A stretch of DNA of 64,000 bases, from contig PXBF01000182.1 in NCBI GenBank assembly GCA_003567005.1, positions 1-64,000 of the forward strand, in the 5' to 3' direction. The DNA comes from PVC group bacterium (GTDB lineage: Bacteria; Verrucomicrobiota; Kiritimatiellia; UBA8416). A program made the position numbers and the translations under genes. Shown here piece after piece: positions 1 to 9,176 of the stretch; position 1 is the first letter of the stretch; every line of letters begins with the position of its first letter. The notes beneath the pieces were generated by a model. That model was not told where the DNA came from. It made no database searches and worked only from the letters and a program-made list of their open reading frames with translations.

Positions 1-53
1 GCTTCAATGTAGTATACCTATGTCCAGCTGGTTTTTGGTTTTGTTTTTGCATG

Positions 54-73
54 TCCTCCGAGTGGAGGATTTT
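54..73 (+). terminator. Terminator-like hairpin near left edge
   Basis: TCCTCC (54-59) and GGAGGA (64-69) form a perfect 6-bp stem with a GAGT loop, followed by TTTT. It could end transcription of a gene lying left of the window. The T run is short, so this is a modest call. The remaining bases up to the first gene show no open frame I trust. Confidence 0.35.
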
Positions 74-275
74 AACAACAAAAGCCAGCTTTTTCTTTAA
101 ACCCTATGGGATGCCAGTGATCCATAACATAAAGCCTGGAATCATGAAAGACTGCCGTTTCTTGACTCCCTTCAATCAAGCAACTATTCTCCTATCCAAA
201 GGTAAGCAGCTGTAGGGTTTGCCAGCCTTTGCGACACCACACAACCACAAAAGGAAAAGAAAGAACAAATCAAAC

Positions 276-1301
276 ATGAAACTAGACAGATTTATTTCAG
301 TTGGTGAAAATATTCATTGCACGCGAATCTTCAAAGTGGATGGGTTGCACTGCAAACCAGATGCTAATGGACACTACCAAATTGCCTACCATACACCGGA
401 GAGTAAATCCTACATGCCCGTGCCGACTTATTTCACAAATGGAGCAGACTGGCAAGCAGGCAAGGTGAAGCATTGCGCCGTAGCGATCTGGCTTGGCATG
501 AATGGCTCACCCGAAGAAAAAGAGATGGGCAAAGCATACCTCCAAAACCTGGCAAGAGCCCAGGAAGCTGCAGGCGCGACCTACCTCGACATTAATGTTG
601 ACGAATACTGCACGGATGTTGAGGAACGCACTGCACTCATGCGCTGGGTTGTCGATATCGTCCAAGACGTAACCCGTATTCCCATGAGCATTGATTCTTC
701 AAACCTAAAGATTTTAGAAGCTGGGCTGGCGGCATGCGATCCCTCTCGCGGACGCCCCATGGTGAATTCCGTTTCCTTGGAGCGTACCGAAGCCATAGAA
801 GTGGCGAAGGAGGCAAATGCCGTGGTAATTGCTTCAGCTGCAGGAGCGGAAGGATTGCCCAATGAAGTCGAGGAGCGCATGCATAATTTGGAATCCATAC
901 ATGGGCGCCTCGTAGACGTTGGCTTTCATGAAAATGACATTCATTTTGACCCTCTGGTATTCCCCATTTCCACAGACGGAGAGAATGGAATCCGGTTCCT
1001 GGATACTGTGAAAGCATTACGAGGTAGATTCGGAAATGCGGTGCATGTGGTAGCCGGTCTAAGTAATATCTCTTTCGGGATGCCCAATCGAAAACTTATC
1101 AATCAAGTATTCACATGGATGTGTTGCGATGCCGGAGCCGATGGAGGAATCGTAGACCCGATGCAAATTAACATCCCTATCCTAAATGGACTCGACCCCC
1201 AAGCAACACCATTCAAACTGGCACACGCCTTGCTCACGGGCGAAGATGAATATGGCATGGAATACATATCCGCGGCACGAGAAGGCCTGCTCAATAGCTA
1301 A
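276..1301 (+). CDS. Pterin-binding methyltransferase (AcsE/MetH-domain family)
   Basis: A 341-residue TIM-barrel protein of the dihydropteroate synthase/methyltetrahydrofolate methyltransferase superfamily. Visible motifs are LDIN at 104-107, SIDSSN at 138-143, NSVSLE at 164-169, DPLVFP at 225-230 and a GLSNISFG segment from 261, which is typical of the pterin domain of cobalamin-dependent methionine synthase and of AcsE. Family knowledge suggests methyl transfer between methyltetrahydrofolate and a corrinoid protein; no corrinoid protein is adjacent, so the partner is unknown. The ATG at 276 follows an AAGGAAAAGAA purine tract and gives a normal N-terminus; a start 57 bases upstream adds only a lysine-rich stretch. 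It is about 75 residues longer than AcsE, mainly through an N-terminal extension. A true dihydropteroate synthase is less likely because of the GLSNISFG motif. Confidence 0.8.
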   Translation: MKLDRFISVGENIHCTRIFKVDGLHCKPDANGHYQIAYHTPESKSYMPVPTYFTNGADWQAGKVKHCAVAIWLGMNGSPEEKEMGKAYLQNLARAQEAAGATYLDINVDEYCTDVEERTALMRWVVDIVQDVTRIPMSIDSSNLKILEAGLAACDPSRGRPMVNSVSLERTEAIEVAKEANAVVIASAAGAEGLPNEVEERMHNLESIHGRLVDVGFHENDIHFDPLVFPISTDGENGIRFLDTVKALRGRFGNAVHVVAGLSNISFGMPNRKLINQVFTWMCCDAGADGGIVDPMQINIPILNGLDPQATPFKLAHALLTGEDEYGMEYISAAREGLLNS

Positions 1302-1316
1302 CGCACCCGTAAAGGC

Positions 1317-2240
1317 ATGAAACGCCCAACTGATAATAGCGTATTAATCGTTGGGCCTGGCGCTATGGGCCTTTTTTTCGCCGGACACTTGTGTCGGGCT
1401 GGCGTGTCGGTAGCTTTGCTGGACCATTGCCCTGATCGAGCCCGACTGCTACATCACATCGTTTTACGCGAAACCGGGCACGAACAAGATATGCCCGTCA
1501 CCTGTGAAGCCAACCCACAAATGGTGGAGAACTATGCGCACGTTCTCATTTGCGTAAAAGCGCATAGCACACGACACGTGGTAGAGGCACTCTATCCATA
1601 TATTGCGCCCGACACATATACGCTTTCGCTACAAAACGGCTTGGGGAACCGGGAACTCCTTGCAACTCTTCCGTGTCGTCACAATGTACGCATTGGCATC
1701 ACCAGCTATGGCGCATACCTCGTAAATAGTCATACGGTGCAAGTTGCGGGCAACGGCAGTATACAAATGCAAGGCACACCAACCGACCCGGTTTCTATGC
1801 AATGGAGAAATCTGCTAGAGCAAGCCCATCTGCACACGACCCTGCATGAAAACATGGATGAGATCCTTTGGACAAAACTTATCCTTAACGCTGCCATCAA
1901 TCCGGTCACGGCACTTTATAATATCCGTAATGGTGAACTGGAACCCCATCCAACCGCATGGCAGAGAGCATCTGCCATTCTGACTGAATCCGTAGCCATA
2001 GCCAATGGCCTAGGTATCCGAATCGAGGCTGGTATACTGCAACATGCGCTGTCAGACATTTGCGAAAAAACCCGTTACAATTGTTCCTCCATGCTTATGG
2101 ATGTACGTGCCGGACGTCCCACTGAAGTGCATGCGATAAACGGAGCCATTATTTCTGCAGCCCAAAAGGTTGGTCTACCCGCCCCTGCCAATCAGAAGAT
2201 TGTAAAGGAAATACTCTCAAGGGACGCCATGCCAACCTAA
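1317..2240 (+). CDS. panE: 2-dehydropantoate 2-reductase-like protein
   Basis: A 307-residue NADPH-dependent reductase of the ApbA/PanE family, which reduces ketopantoate to pantoate on the route to coenzyme A. The Rossmann motif GPGAMG is at residues 13-18. The second half has the family signature of a tryptophan, a lysine and two asparagines (WTKLILNAAINPVTAL) that forms the active site. Length is normal for the family. It begins 15 bases after the preceding methyltransferase stop, so the two may be co-transcribed, although the ribosome binding site (AAAGG) lies very close to the ATG. PanE paralogs with other 2-keto-acid substrates are common, so the exact substrate is inferred. Confidence 0.8.
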   Translation: MKRPTDNSVLIVGPGAMGLFFAGHLCRAGVSVALLDHCPDRARLLHHIVLRETGHEQDMPVTCEANPQMVENYAHVLICVKAHSTRHVVEALYPYIAPDTYTLSLQNGLGNRELLATLPCRHNVRIGITSYGAYLVNSHTVQVAGNGSIQMQGTPTDPVSMQWRNLLEQAHLHTTLHENMDEILWTKLILNAAINPVTALYNIRNGELEPHPTAWQRASAILTESVAIANGLGIRIEAGILQHALSDICEKTRYNCSSMLMDVRAGRPTEVHAINGAIISAAQKVGLPAPANQKIVKEILSRDAMPT

Positions 2241-2253
2241 CCGGGCATGGTTT

Positions 2254-3135
2254 TCAAGCTTCCATGCGGCCAAGCACGCCGCGCAAATCCTCTACGTCGG
2301 CCGTATATCCTTCGCCACACATGTGACAAGTGACTTGCTGGCTCTCGCCAGCATGAACCATGGTTTGCAATTCAGACTTGGACAACGACCCTAATACCCC
2401 CAAAACCTTTTCCTTGTTACAGCGACAACCAAAAGAAAGTGGCCTCTGATCGCGCACAAGTATTTTATCGCACCCTGCTGCATCTCGTAGCGGATTAACA
2501 ATATCGCGAGGCCAAACGCGTTCCCGCATGAGAACATCGAGTCTCCCTTTTTCCAGTGCTTCCAATAGAGATATAAAGGTTTGTTGATCTGAATCTTCCA
2601 TTCGTTGCATAAGCATAGCGCGCGCGGTGTGCAACCCTCCATCGTCAGCCTCAACCCAAATATGACACCCAGTGGGGATTTGCAGCGAGTCGTTATAGTA
2701 ACGCCCCAGTACAAAACGCAACTGCGGTGGCGCAACCTGAAGGACCGCTTGATTTAAAATCCGCCCCGGTAACGTGCTAACAACCTGAACGCTCCCAGAC
2801 TCTCCTACTGCGGCGGAGGTATCAATGGGAAGCACCCCATCCAGGTCATCCAACGTTTTCTGATTCGTGAATCCGCGTAACCGTCCTGCTCCCGTTGCCT
2901 CCACCAACACACCACCAATGGCTCCAGATGTATGCATTCTTAGCATCCATGCCTCTTCATCACTTGCGGCATCGGAACTCATTAATGCTACTGCCGCTAA
3001 GGACTCAGCCAATACTGCGCCCGCAAGCGGACCACTTAAGTGCCTCGCTTCTAACGTTTTGGCTGTCATGGTAACGTCCACCAGCGTGATGCGAATCCGA
3101 GACGATTCCGTTATTCCCTTTATTAATGTATCCAT
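2254..3135 (-). CDS. hslO: Redox-regulated chaperone Hsp33
   Basis: A 293-residue cytoplasmic holdase that is switched on by oxidation. The C-terminal zinc switch is complete: C237-x-C239, a 30-residue linker and C270-x-x-C273, the same spacing as in the E. coli protein. The N-terminal two thirds match the substrate-binding domain, including a segment in which GAIGGVLVEATG precedes RGFTNQK. In resting cells the cysteines bind zinc; disulfides form under oxidative stress and release the binding surface. It stands alone, convergent with the panE-like gene and divergent from dtd. Thioredoxin, which re-reduces such disulfides, is encoded about 2 kb away. An obligate anaerobe would use it during air exposure. 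Confidence 0.95.
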   Translation of the reverse strand: MDTLIKGITESSRIRITLVDVTMTAKTLEARHLSGPLAGAVLAESLAAVALMSSDAASDEEAWMLRMHTSGAIGGVLVEATGAGRLRGFTNQKTLDDLDGVLPIDTSAAVGESGSVQVVSTLPGRILNQAVLQVAPPQLRFVLGRYYNDSLQIPTGCHIWVEADDGGLHTARAMLMQRMEDSDQQTFISLLEALEKGRLDVLMRERVWPRDIVNPLRDAAGCDKILVRDQRPLSFGCRCNKEKVLGVLGSLSKSELQTMVHAGESQQVTCHMCGEGYTADVEDLRGVLGRMEA

Positions 3136-3239
3136 ATCTCACATATTGAGGCGAAAGAGCGGCAACGTCCAGCCCTTAATCCCAATCTGACCTCGCTTCG
3201 CACTTGCGAGATGATGCTAAACTGCTATTTTAGGAAACC

Positions 3240-3731
3240 ATGAAAGCTTTAGTTCAGCGTGTCCGCGTCGCAAAAGTATGGATCAACAATCATATATACA
3301 ATGAAATATCTGCGGGAATGGTTGTATTCCTGGGAGTAAAGCGTGACGACAACGAAAAGGATGCTGCACAACTTGCCGGCAAAACCACCCGGTTACGTAT
3401 TTTTCCGGATGAGAAGGATCGTATGAACCGCAATGTATGCGATATTGACGGCGAAATTTTGGTCATCTCCCAATTTACGCTCTATGCAAACACACGCAAA
3501 GGCAATCGCCCCAGTTTTATCAACGCCGCACCACCTGCACAGGCAGAAATACTTTACAATCAATACGTACAATGCCTAAAAAATGACCTTCCAACAGAGG
3601 CAATAAAAACAGGAAGATTCCGCGCTTCCATGCAAATAGAAATGATAAATGATGGCCCCGTGACCATTTCACTCGACAGCGATCAGCCCCTTTGCGCTGA
3701 AAGTAGCGATTTGTCACATAAATTGGATTAG
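3240..3731 (+). CDS. dtd: D-aminoacyl-tRNA deacylase
   Basis: A 163-residue homodimeric enzyme that hydrolyses D-amino acids (and glycine from tRNA-Ala) off mischarged tRNAs. The two catalytic signatures are present: SQFTL at 77-81 and a GPVT segment near residues 142-146. The N-terminus MKALVQRV is typical of the family. The ATG at 3240 follows AGGAAACC. The protein carries about 15 residues after the usual family end, containing one cysteine and no recognisable motif. It is transcribed divergently from hslO, with about 100 bases between them. Confidence 0.95.
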   Translation: MKALVQRVRVAKVWINNHIYNEISAGMVVFLGVKRDDNEKDAAQLAGKTTRLRIFPDEKDRMNRNVCDIDGEILVISQFTLYANTRKGNRPSFINAAPPAQAEILYNQYVQCLKNDLPTEAIKTGRFRASMQIEMINDGPVTISLDSDQPLCAESSDLSHKLD

Positions 3732-3802
3732 AGGGTTGACGCGTCAAAGCGCACCTGTTTTACTAAAGAACGTATTATTCAGCACTATAAGGGAGTTGGC
3801 TC

Positions 3803-5026
3803 ATGTCTGACAAAGATCCGGATAGCAATGGTGGTCTACCTCCAAAAATCAGCTTAAAACCGAAAAGCAGTGATTCGAAACCTGACGAACCAGTGAAATC
3901 TGCCGAAGAAGCAGCAAAGCACAATGTTGCACAATCGGATAAAACTGCGACATCGCAACAATCTGCACCGTCAAGTCCACAAAAGCCAATGGCACCCAAA
4001 CCGATAGAGATCAAGAAAAGCACGGGGGGGGATACGTCGGCGCCTTCTGGCACGGAAGATCCAGCAGAAAAACAGCCGGAGGAAAATGCCCCTTCTATGG
4101 CTGAACGGGCATTAAAAGAAGCCGAACTGGAAGAAAAGCAGAGCAAAAGAGAGAATGCACAGACAGCCAAACCGGCCCCTTCCCCAACGGGCAGCGCAAA
4201 GGATTCCACGGGACAGGCCGATAAACAAGACGATCAACAGGATGCGCAAAAGCCCGGCCCGGCATCCCCGAAACGTCCTGTTTTACGACCAGCCGGGTCC
4301 GGTGCAAGCCCTATCAAAAAACCTACACCCGTGGGAATCAAGAAAGATGGTGCGGATCCGTTAGCGGCACCTGGAACCAAAAAATCTACGTCTCGTATTA
4401 CACTGCCTTCAGCAGCAGAGAAAAGTACGACTGCGCAAATTAAAACGATTAAAATCCCCCCCAAATCGAAAACGGGAAAGATAGAAACGCAAAGCGACCA
4501 GGAAGAAGCAGACGGCAAACAGCCTACCATTGACCCCAAACGGCAAACTTCACGTATATCGTTGGAATCCGTCCTTGGCGGTAGTGGCAGTAGTAAATCT
4601 CCTAACGCGCCTTCGACGATTAAAATCAAACGCGCTGCTCCACAAGCGGGTGAAGCTGACGATGCCAAAACAATAAAAGCGCCTGACGCTGACACAGCAC
4701 AAGATTCGGAGCAAACGAAAACAGTATCAGATGCATCAAGTGAAGCGAAGCCAGAATCGCAGAAAAAAACACTCAAAGTGAAACGGCCGGCAGTTTCCTC
4801 CAGCGATCGGCCAACGGTTTCTGGGGCGTCTTCCATGTTCACGCCTCCAGTCCCAACCGGAAATGCGGAACCGGAACCACACTGGGCTTTTGCAGTGCTA
4901 GGGTTGGTTGCGACAATCGTCGCAGGTGTTCTCATCTACGTACTAACCGCTCAAGTTCTGGATGTGGACTTGGCAGAAGCGCCTCCTGGCGAGGGACTCC
5001 CTTGGCCTGCTCGATATACACCTTAA
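3803..5026 (+). CDS. Low-complexity Lys/Ser/Pro-rich protein with C-terminal membrane anchor
   Basis: A 407-residue protein of unknown function. The first 350 residues are low complexity, rich in Lys, Ser, Pro, Glu, Asp, Gln and Ala, and are predicted to be disordered. Short basic beta-like strings recur through it: KISLKPK near the start, RITLP, IKTIKIPPK, RISLES, TIKIKR and TLKVKRP. One hydrophobic helix near residues 362-384 (WAFAVLGLVATIVAG onwards) is followed by about 20 residues, so the protein is probably a tail-anchored or single-pass membrane protein. There is no signal peptide. An AAGGGAG ribosome site lies before the ATG. It sits directly before trxA with a 36-base gap, so both are probably co-transcribed. 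I recognise no family; a membrane-tethered scaffold or a cell-envelope linker is possible. That it is coding is supported by the frame staying open over 1.2 kb and by the clean membrane helix. Confidence 0.75.
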   Translation: MSDKDPDSNGGLPPKISLKPKSSDSKPDEPVKSAEEAAKHNVAQSDKTATSQQSAPSSPQKPMAPKPIEIKKSTGGDTSAPSGTEDPAEKQPEENAPSMAERALKEAELEEKQSKRENAQTAKPAPSPTGSAKDSTGQADKQDDQQDAQKPGPASPKRPVLRPAGSGASPIKKPTPVGIKKDGADPLAAPGTKKSTSRITLPSAAEKSTTAQIKTIKIPPKSKTGKIETQSDQEEADGKQPTIDPKRQTSRISLESVLGGSGSSKSPNAPSTIKIKRAAPQAGEADDAKTIKAPDADTAQDSEQTKTVSDASSEAKPESQKKTLKVKRPAVSSSDRPTVSGASSMFTPPVPTGNAEPEPHWAFAVLGLVATIVAGVLIYVLTAQVLDVDLAEAPPGEGLPWPARYTP

Positions 5027-5062
5027 ATACGCTAATATTACATAAACGATAAGGATAAGAAA

Positions 5063-5395
5063 ATGGCTTCAGACCAAATCATTGAGATCACAAATGAAAA
5101 CTGGGAATCAGAAGTAGTACAAGCATCGATTCCTGTGCTCGTAGACTTCTGGGCTACGTGGTGTGGTCCCTGCCGTGCGATCGCCCCCTTATTAGACGAA
5201 ATAGCAACAGAACTCGACGGGAAGTTGAAGATTGCAAAAGTAGACGTTGATCAAAATGGACAGCTTGCTCAACAGTTTGGCGTGAGGTCAATCCCTACCC
5301 TACTGATCATGCAAGATGGATCCGTCAAGGAGCAAATGGTTGGGGCATTAAGTAAGGCTGATCTGCTTGCAAAGATCAAGCCGTATACCAGCTGA
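5063..5395 (+). CDS. trxA: Thioredoxin
   Basis: A 110-residue cytoplasmic dithiol-disulfide oxidoreductase. The active site WCGPC is at residues 33-37 and the cis-proline segment RSIPTLL follows near 74-80. Length and fold order match classic thioredoxin 1. The ribosome site is AAGGATAAG just before the ATG. It lies 36 bases after the low-complexity membrane protein. It would reduce ribonucleotide reductase, Hsp33 and other targets; a thioredoxin reductase is not in this window. Confidence 0.96.
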   Translation: MASDQIIEITNENWESEVVQASIPVLVDFWATWCGPCRAIAPLLDEIATELDGKLKIAKVDVDQNGQLAQQFGVRSIPTLLIMQDGSVKEQMVGALSKADLLAKIKPYTS

Positions 5396-5625
5396 AAACG
5401 ATAGTCCGCCCAATCATTCCCCTCTATCCGGTCTTGTCGTTGAGGATGCCTCCATCATCCATAGCTTGCGATAATTCCACGATATCCAAGAACATGCCGC
5501 CTATCCGCAATAAGAATGCGAAGCGCAATATCGGGTCTGCCTACATAGATCGAAGAGCAGGTAGTCGCTTCCTTGTTTTCCCTTCGATAGTCGAGAGGAT
5601 GTGGGCAAAGACGAAATACAGCTTC
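5396..5625. other. Intergenic stretch between convergent trxA and sensor kinase
   Basis: About 230 bases with no gene I can support. A 71-codon open frame on the plus strand has no ribosome site and no recognisable composition. On the minus strand a frame reads about 30 residues, meets TAG, and then continues for about 40 residues, which might be a decayed gene fragment. I see no clear terminator for either flanking gene. Confidence 0.4.
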
Positions 5626-7794
5626 TTAACTAGCTTTTTGACCGCGTAATACTTCGCGCATCGCCCCGCGTAGCGAATCCAAACGGTACGGCTTCTTCAG
5701 AAAGTAAATGCCATCATTTTCAGGAAAACAATCGATATCCTCGCTCTGATTATAACCGCTGGTTAGTAGGATTGGAACCGCAACGCCCTCATCGCGCAAA
5801 GAGCGGCAAACTTCAATCCCACTTAATTCCGGCATCGTCACATCTAATATCAAAGCGCAGATATCAGACGACCGGTCATGAAAAATGTCCAGAGCATGTC
5901 GCCCGTCAACGGTTTCTATCACGTCAAACCCCAGACTTTCTAGCATCACTTTGGCCACTTCCCGCACCATTTCTTCATCATCGGCCAAAACAACCGTGCC
6001 AGATCCCTGCCACGCTTCCTTTGTTTCCTTCACCACCTTCTTAGCTGGCGCAACGTGATCGGACACAGGAAAATACACAGTAAACACGGTACCTTTCCCC
6101 AATGTACTTTCAACAGATATTCCTCCGCCATGACTGCGCACAATCCCCATCACGGCAGCTAATCCAAGACCATGGCCTGTCTTTTTTGTCGTAAAGAAAG
6201 GATCAAATATTTTTAGCTGGTTGGCTTCGCTCATGCCAACCCCAGTATCAATCACTTGCACCATCACATAATCTCCGGAAGGCAAAGGCTCCTGCCCGGG
6301 CGACAATCGGATCCATTCACGAGACTTGTCTTTTGCTAGGCTTACACATCCCGTTCGCACCGTGATTATACCAGAACTATCTTCGAGAGCATCAGACGCA
6401 TTTACGATCAAGTTCATTAAAACTTGTCGCACTTGTGTCACATCACATTCAATCAAAGGAAGAGCATCCGATAGATCAAAACGTACCGTAGCCTTCTTTG
6501 AAATAGACACTTTGAGTAAATCCTTAAGATCCGTGAGAACCTCATTGAGATGCGTTGGCGCCAATACGAAGCGACCTTTGCCAGAATACGCGAGCAACTG
6601 GTTCGCAAGATCAGCAGCTCGTTGGCACGAGGCAATAACAGATTGAATATGTGAGCGAACTTGCGGGGTCCCTGCATCATGCATCAGAGCAAGATCCGCA
6701 TGGCCTACAATCCCCATGATAAGATTGTTGAAATCGTGCGCAATTCCACCTGCCAACACACCCAAACTCTCCAGCTTTTGCGCCTGCTGCATTTGCTGCT
6801 CGATTTTAATGCGGTCCCGCTCAGCGGCTTCCTGCTCGGATATGTCCAGCGAGAGACCTGCAATCATAACATTTGCATCTTTCTCGCCCGGCACAGGCAA
6901 AGGAAATTTAACGGTCAACAAGGAGTTTGTACTACCATCAGCTTCAACAGTTCTTGTGATATATCGCACGGCCTTACCCTCGGACAACACACGCACGTCA
7001 GATTCACGATACTGCCGGGCTAGATCTTCCCGGTAAAGATTTTCATCCTTGCAACCGATACAAGCTTCAATATCCCATCCCCGTTCGCTGGCATGGGCAT
7101 GATTCAAATAGATCCTTCTACCTTCTTTGTCTTTAATAAAGGCAAACCCAGGAAAATATCGCATGAATTGTTCAAAACGGATTTCGCTCTGGCGCAATGC
7201 ATCTTCCATCCAGCAACGTTCGGTCACATCACGTATGAGCACAACAGCACCTTCCTGATAAGGCATCATGCCCGTAACGACTTCTAAAGGAAAAGTCTTA
7301 CCATTTTTGCGTTTACCGGTAGCATAACCAACATGAAACCCCACCTTTTCCAGACGGGAGGCAATTTCCCCCTTCTCCCCATGCAGCCGCCTATCGTAGT
7401 AAAGCATGTCGGTTTTCTGACCGACCAACTCATCCTCGGTAAAACCAAACATGGTTTCTACTTGCCCGGAACACATGTTGATAACGCGATCACGATTGAT
7501 TACCAATAATGTATCAGGGCTGATACTTTTTAGCACGCGTTCCAGCTCTTGTTCCGATAAGATGGATATGCGCCATCGCCGGTAGGCAATCCAAAGCAAA
7601 GCTACGAGCCAGAAGAATAAAGCATTCAAGGCAAGAACGGCAACGGGAAATTCGGTATAAGCAGCAAAAAACGTGTCCACATGTGGTTGCACTTCAACAA
7701 AGAGTCGAAAACCGGACAATACGATGATGACCCAGACCATCGTCCAGATTTGAACTTTCTCTCTTTGGCTACGACGGAAACGATAAAATGCCAT
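5626..7794 (-). CDS. Membrane hybrid sensor histidine kinase (PAS-PAS-HisKA-HATPase-REC)
   Basis: A 722-residue signalling protein. Two membrane helices occupy roughly residues 16-35 and 50-71 with a short loop between, so there is almost no periplasmic sensor. Two PAS domains follow at about 80-195 and 202-325. The dimerisation/phosphoacceptor segment has GGIAHDFNN with the phosphorylated His at 353. The ATPase domain has the N box near 461-469, DTGVGM at 516-521 and a GHGLGL G2 box near 540-545. A receiver domain covers about 600-717 with the acceptor Asp at 651 (LILDVTMPE) and the conserved KKPY near its end. No transmitter output gene is beside it, so phosphate is probably passed to a separate Hpt or regulator protein. 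The signal is unknown; PAS domains often bind haem, flavin or small ligands. Confidence 0.93.
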   Translation of the reverse strand: MAFYRFRRSQREKVQIWTMVWVIIVLSGFRLFVEVQPHVDTFFAAYTEFPVAVLALNALFFWLVALLWIAYRRWRISILSEQELERVLKSISPDTLLVINRDRVINMCSGQVETMFGFTEDELVGQKTDMLYYDRRLHGEKGEIASRLEKVGFHVGYATGKRKNGKTFPLEVVTGMMPYQEGAVVLIRDVTERCWMEDALRQSEIRFEQFMRYFPGFAFIKDKEGRRIYLNHAHASERGWDIEACIGCKDENLYREDLARQYRESDVRVLSEGKAVRYITRTVEADGSTNSLLTVKFPLPVPGEKDANVMIAGLSLDISEQEAAERDRIKIEQQMQQAQKLESLGVLAGGIAHDFNNLIMGIVGHADLALMHDAGTPQVRSHIQSVIASCQRAADLANQLLAYSGKGRFVLAPTHLNEVLTDLKDLLKVSISKKATVRFDLSDALPLIECDVTQVRQVLMNLIVNASDALEDSSGIITVRTGCVSLAKDKSREWIRLSPGQEPLPSGDYVMVQVIDTGVGMSEANQLKIFDPFFTTKKTGHGLGLAAVMGIVRSHGGGISVESTLGKGTVFTVYFPVSDHVAPAKKVVKETKEAWQGSGTVVLADDEEMVREVAKVMLESLGFDVIETVDGRHALDIFHDRSSDICALILDVTMPELSGIEVCRSLRDEGVAVPILLTSGYNQSEDIDCFPENDGIYFLKKPYRLDSLRGAMREVLRGQKAS

Positions 7795-8164
7795 TGCTAC
7801 CTAAACGTCACATTACATGGTGTCCTGATGCGAAATGTGCTGCGTGGCAAGCACATTAAACCGTATAATACATCCTCGGATTCTGTTTGGTATCAACCAT
7901 ATTGTCAATCCCCAACCATACAATCCTGGAATATCCCAGGAACGAGTGAAAGGCGATTGGCAGGAAAATTAAAACATCGCCTTAAATCTACCATCGGTTC
8001 CTTGGAATCTTGCAGTTATATCTTATGCCGTGCATCGCACGATCAAAATCTTTCTTTGCATTGATTTCCATGTATAGTGCATGATGCGGATGCCAAAACC
8101 TGCAGCACAAATAGTTCCAAGTAGACATCCCGTCCCCAACTAAAAACAAATCAGGAGAGCAAAT
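7795..8164. other. Divergent intergenic region
   Basis: About 370 bases separate the divergent sensor kinase and zinc-ribbon genes. It must hold both promoters. The plus-strand open frame that crosses it runs into the kinase gene antisense and has no ribosome site, so I do not call it. A small hairpin (CCTGG at 7925-7929 with CCAGG at 7936-7940) is the only structure I see. An AGGAG ribosome site for the right-hand gene lies at 8153-8157. Confidence 0.5.
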
Positions 8165-8920
8165 ATGGCTGATATAAACTATACATGCCCGATCTGTGGA
8201 AAGCAGCGCAAGGTATCAGAATTTGCCGATCCAGCAAAAATACGCTGCCGCCAATGCAATGGTAACATGCAACCAGAAAAACTGACGGATCCAACCGAAT
8301 CACAAGGCGAGAGCACAACCGATCAAAACACTGCGAAAGAAAACACCAGCATTCCCGAAAACCAGCCTTGCCCAGCCACTAAAAAAAACAAATTGAAACT
8401 AGCACGAGAAAAACAACCCGTGTTACCTCCAGATGAATCTCCCGGTGTCGTGAAATCAAAAAAGAATTTGCCTGAAGAAACAGCCGCTCCACCATTGGAG
8501 TTGCATCCAAAAACAAAACGGAAAAAACCGCTCGTTTCACAATCGTTCCTTACCTTTGTACTCTTTTTGCTAATTGGAGGCATTTCCGGTTTTGTACGGT
8601 ATGGTTTACCTATCGAAACCACACAATTTGCACCGCTAATCGATTATGCATGGGTGGCAGTCCTATTTTTCCATTTCAGTATCGTCCTAAAAGCACTCAC
8701 GCAGGATGTCATGCAAGGTATATTCTGTCTTTTCATCCCTGGGTGGTCCTTTATTTACTTGGCTATATCAGACCACATGTATCACAAAGCCGTTATATTT
8801 GGACTTCTCATCGGCGTTGGATATGACGGAGGATTACAAGTAGTGGAACTTGTAAATACCGGATTATCAAACATCCAAGAGTTTATTGATACCGGCGGAG
8901 GCGATTTGCGCAGACGGTAA
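8165..8920 (+). CDS. Zinc-ribbon membrane protein of unknown function
   Basis: A 251-residue protein. The N-terminus holds a compact zinc ribbon, CPIC at about residues 9-12 and CRQC at about 29-32, of the kind often fused to unrelated membrane or FHA modules. A polar, lysine- and proline-rich linker (about 40-120) leads into a hydrophobic half with about four membrane helices, starting with FLTFVLFLLIGGISG near 128. The end carries a short hydrophilic tail. The ATG at 8165 has an AGGAG site seven bases upstream. I recognise no enzyme motif. The zinc ribbon lies on the cytoplasmic side if the positive linker stays inside. It is followed about 250 bases later by the V-ATPase operon, which probably has its own promoter. 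Confidence 0.75.
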   Translation: MADINYTCPICGKQRKVSEFADPAKIRCRQCNGNMQPEKLTDPTESQGESTTDQNTAKENTSIPENQPCPATKKNKLKLAREKQPVLPPDESPGVVKSKKNLPEETAAPPLELHPKTKRKKPLVSQSFLTFVLFLLIGGISGFVRYGLPIETTQFAPLIDYAWVAVLFFHFSIVLKALTQDVMQGIFCLFIPGWSFIYLAISDHMYHKAVIFGLLIGVGYDGGLQVVELVNTGLSNIQEFIDTGGGDLRRR

Positions 8921-9176
8921 ATGGCGTACCATCAAAATACCCCCCCAATGGCGAATAGAGAACATACCATCCTTTTATGCACATAAAGTGAATTTTTATG
9001 TTTTCCCGACTTGCTTTTCGCGATTACCTGTGCTTCCCTCCACACATTCAGTTTTGTATGCCAACGGTGAAGAATGAAAGCCCACCGTAGGAGTTACTGG
9101 CTTTATGATGGACGTGCGATGGTCCGTTAAGAATAACCACCGGTGAGATTGGAACCGCGACAAAGGATGGTTGGAA

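Noticed and set aside
4234..4935. Long open frame (233 codons) on the minus strand within the low-complexity protein
   Set aside because: It is antisense to a low-complexity gene with biased codons, has no ribosome site and gives a composition expected from reverse reading.
5434..5649. 71-codon plus-strand frame after trxA
   Set aside because: No ribosome site, no recognisable motif, and it runs into the end of the convergent kinase gene.
7681..8064. 127-codon plus-strand frame between the sensor kinase and the zinc-ribbon gene
   Set aside because: It begins antisense inside the kinase gene and has neither ribosome site nor protein-like pattern.
9064..9088. Hairpin ACGGTG / CACCGT upstream of the V-ATPase operon as a regulatory element
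   Set aside because: Only six pairs with a 13-base loop and no supporting context; probably chance.
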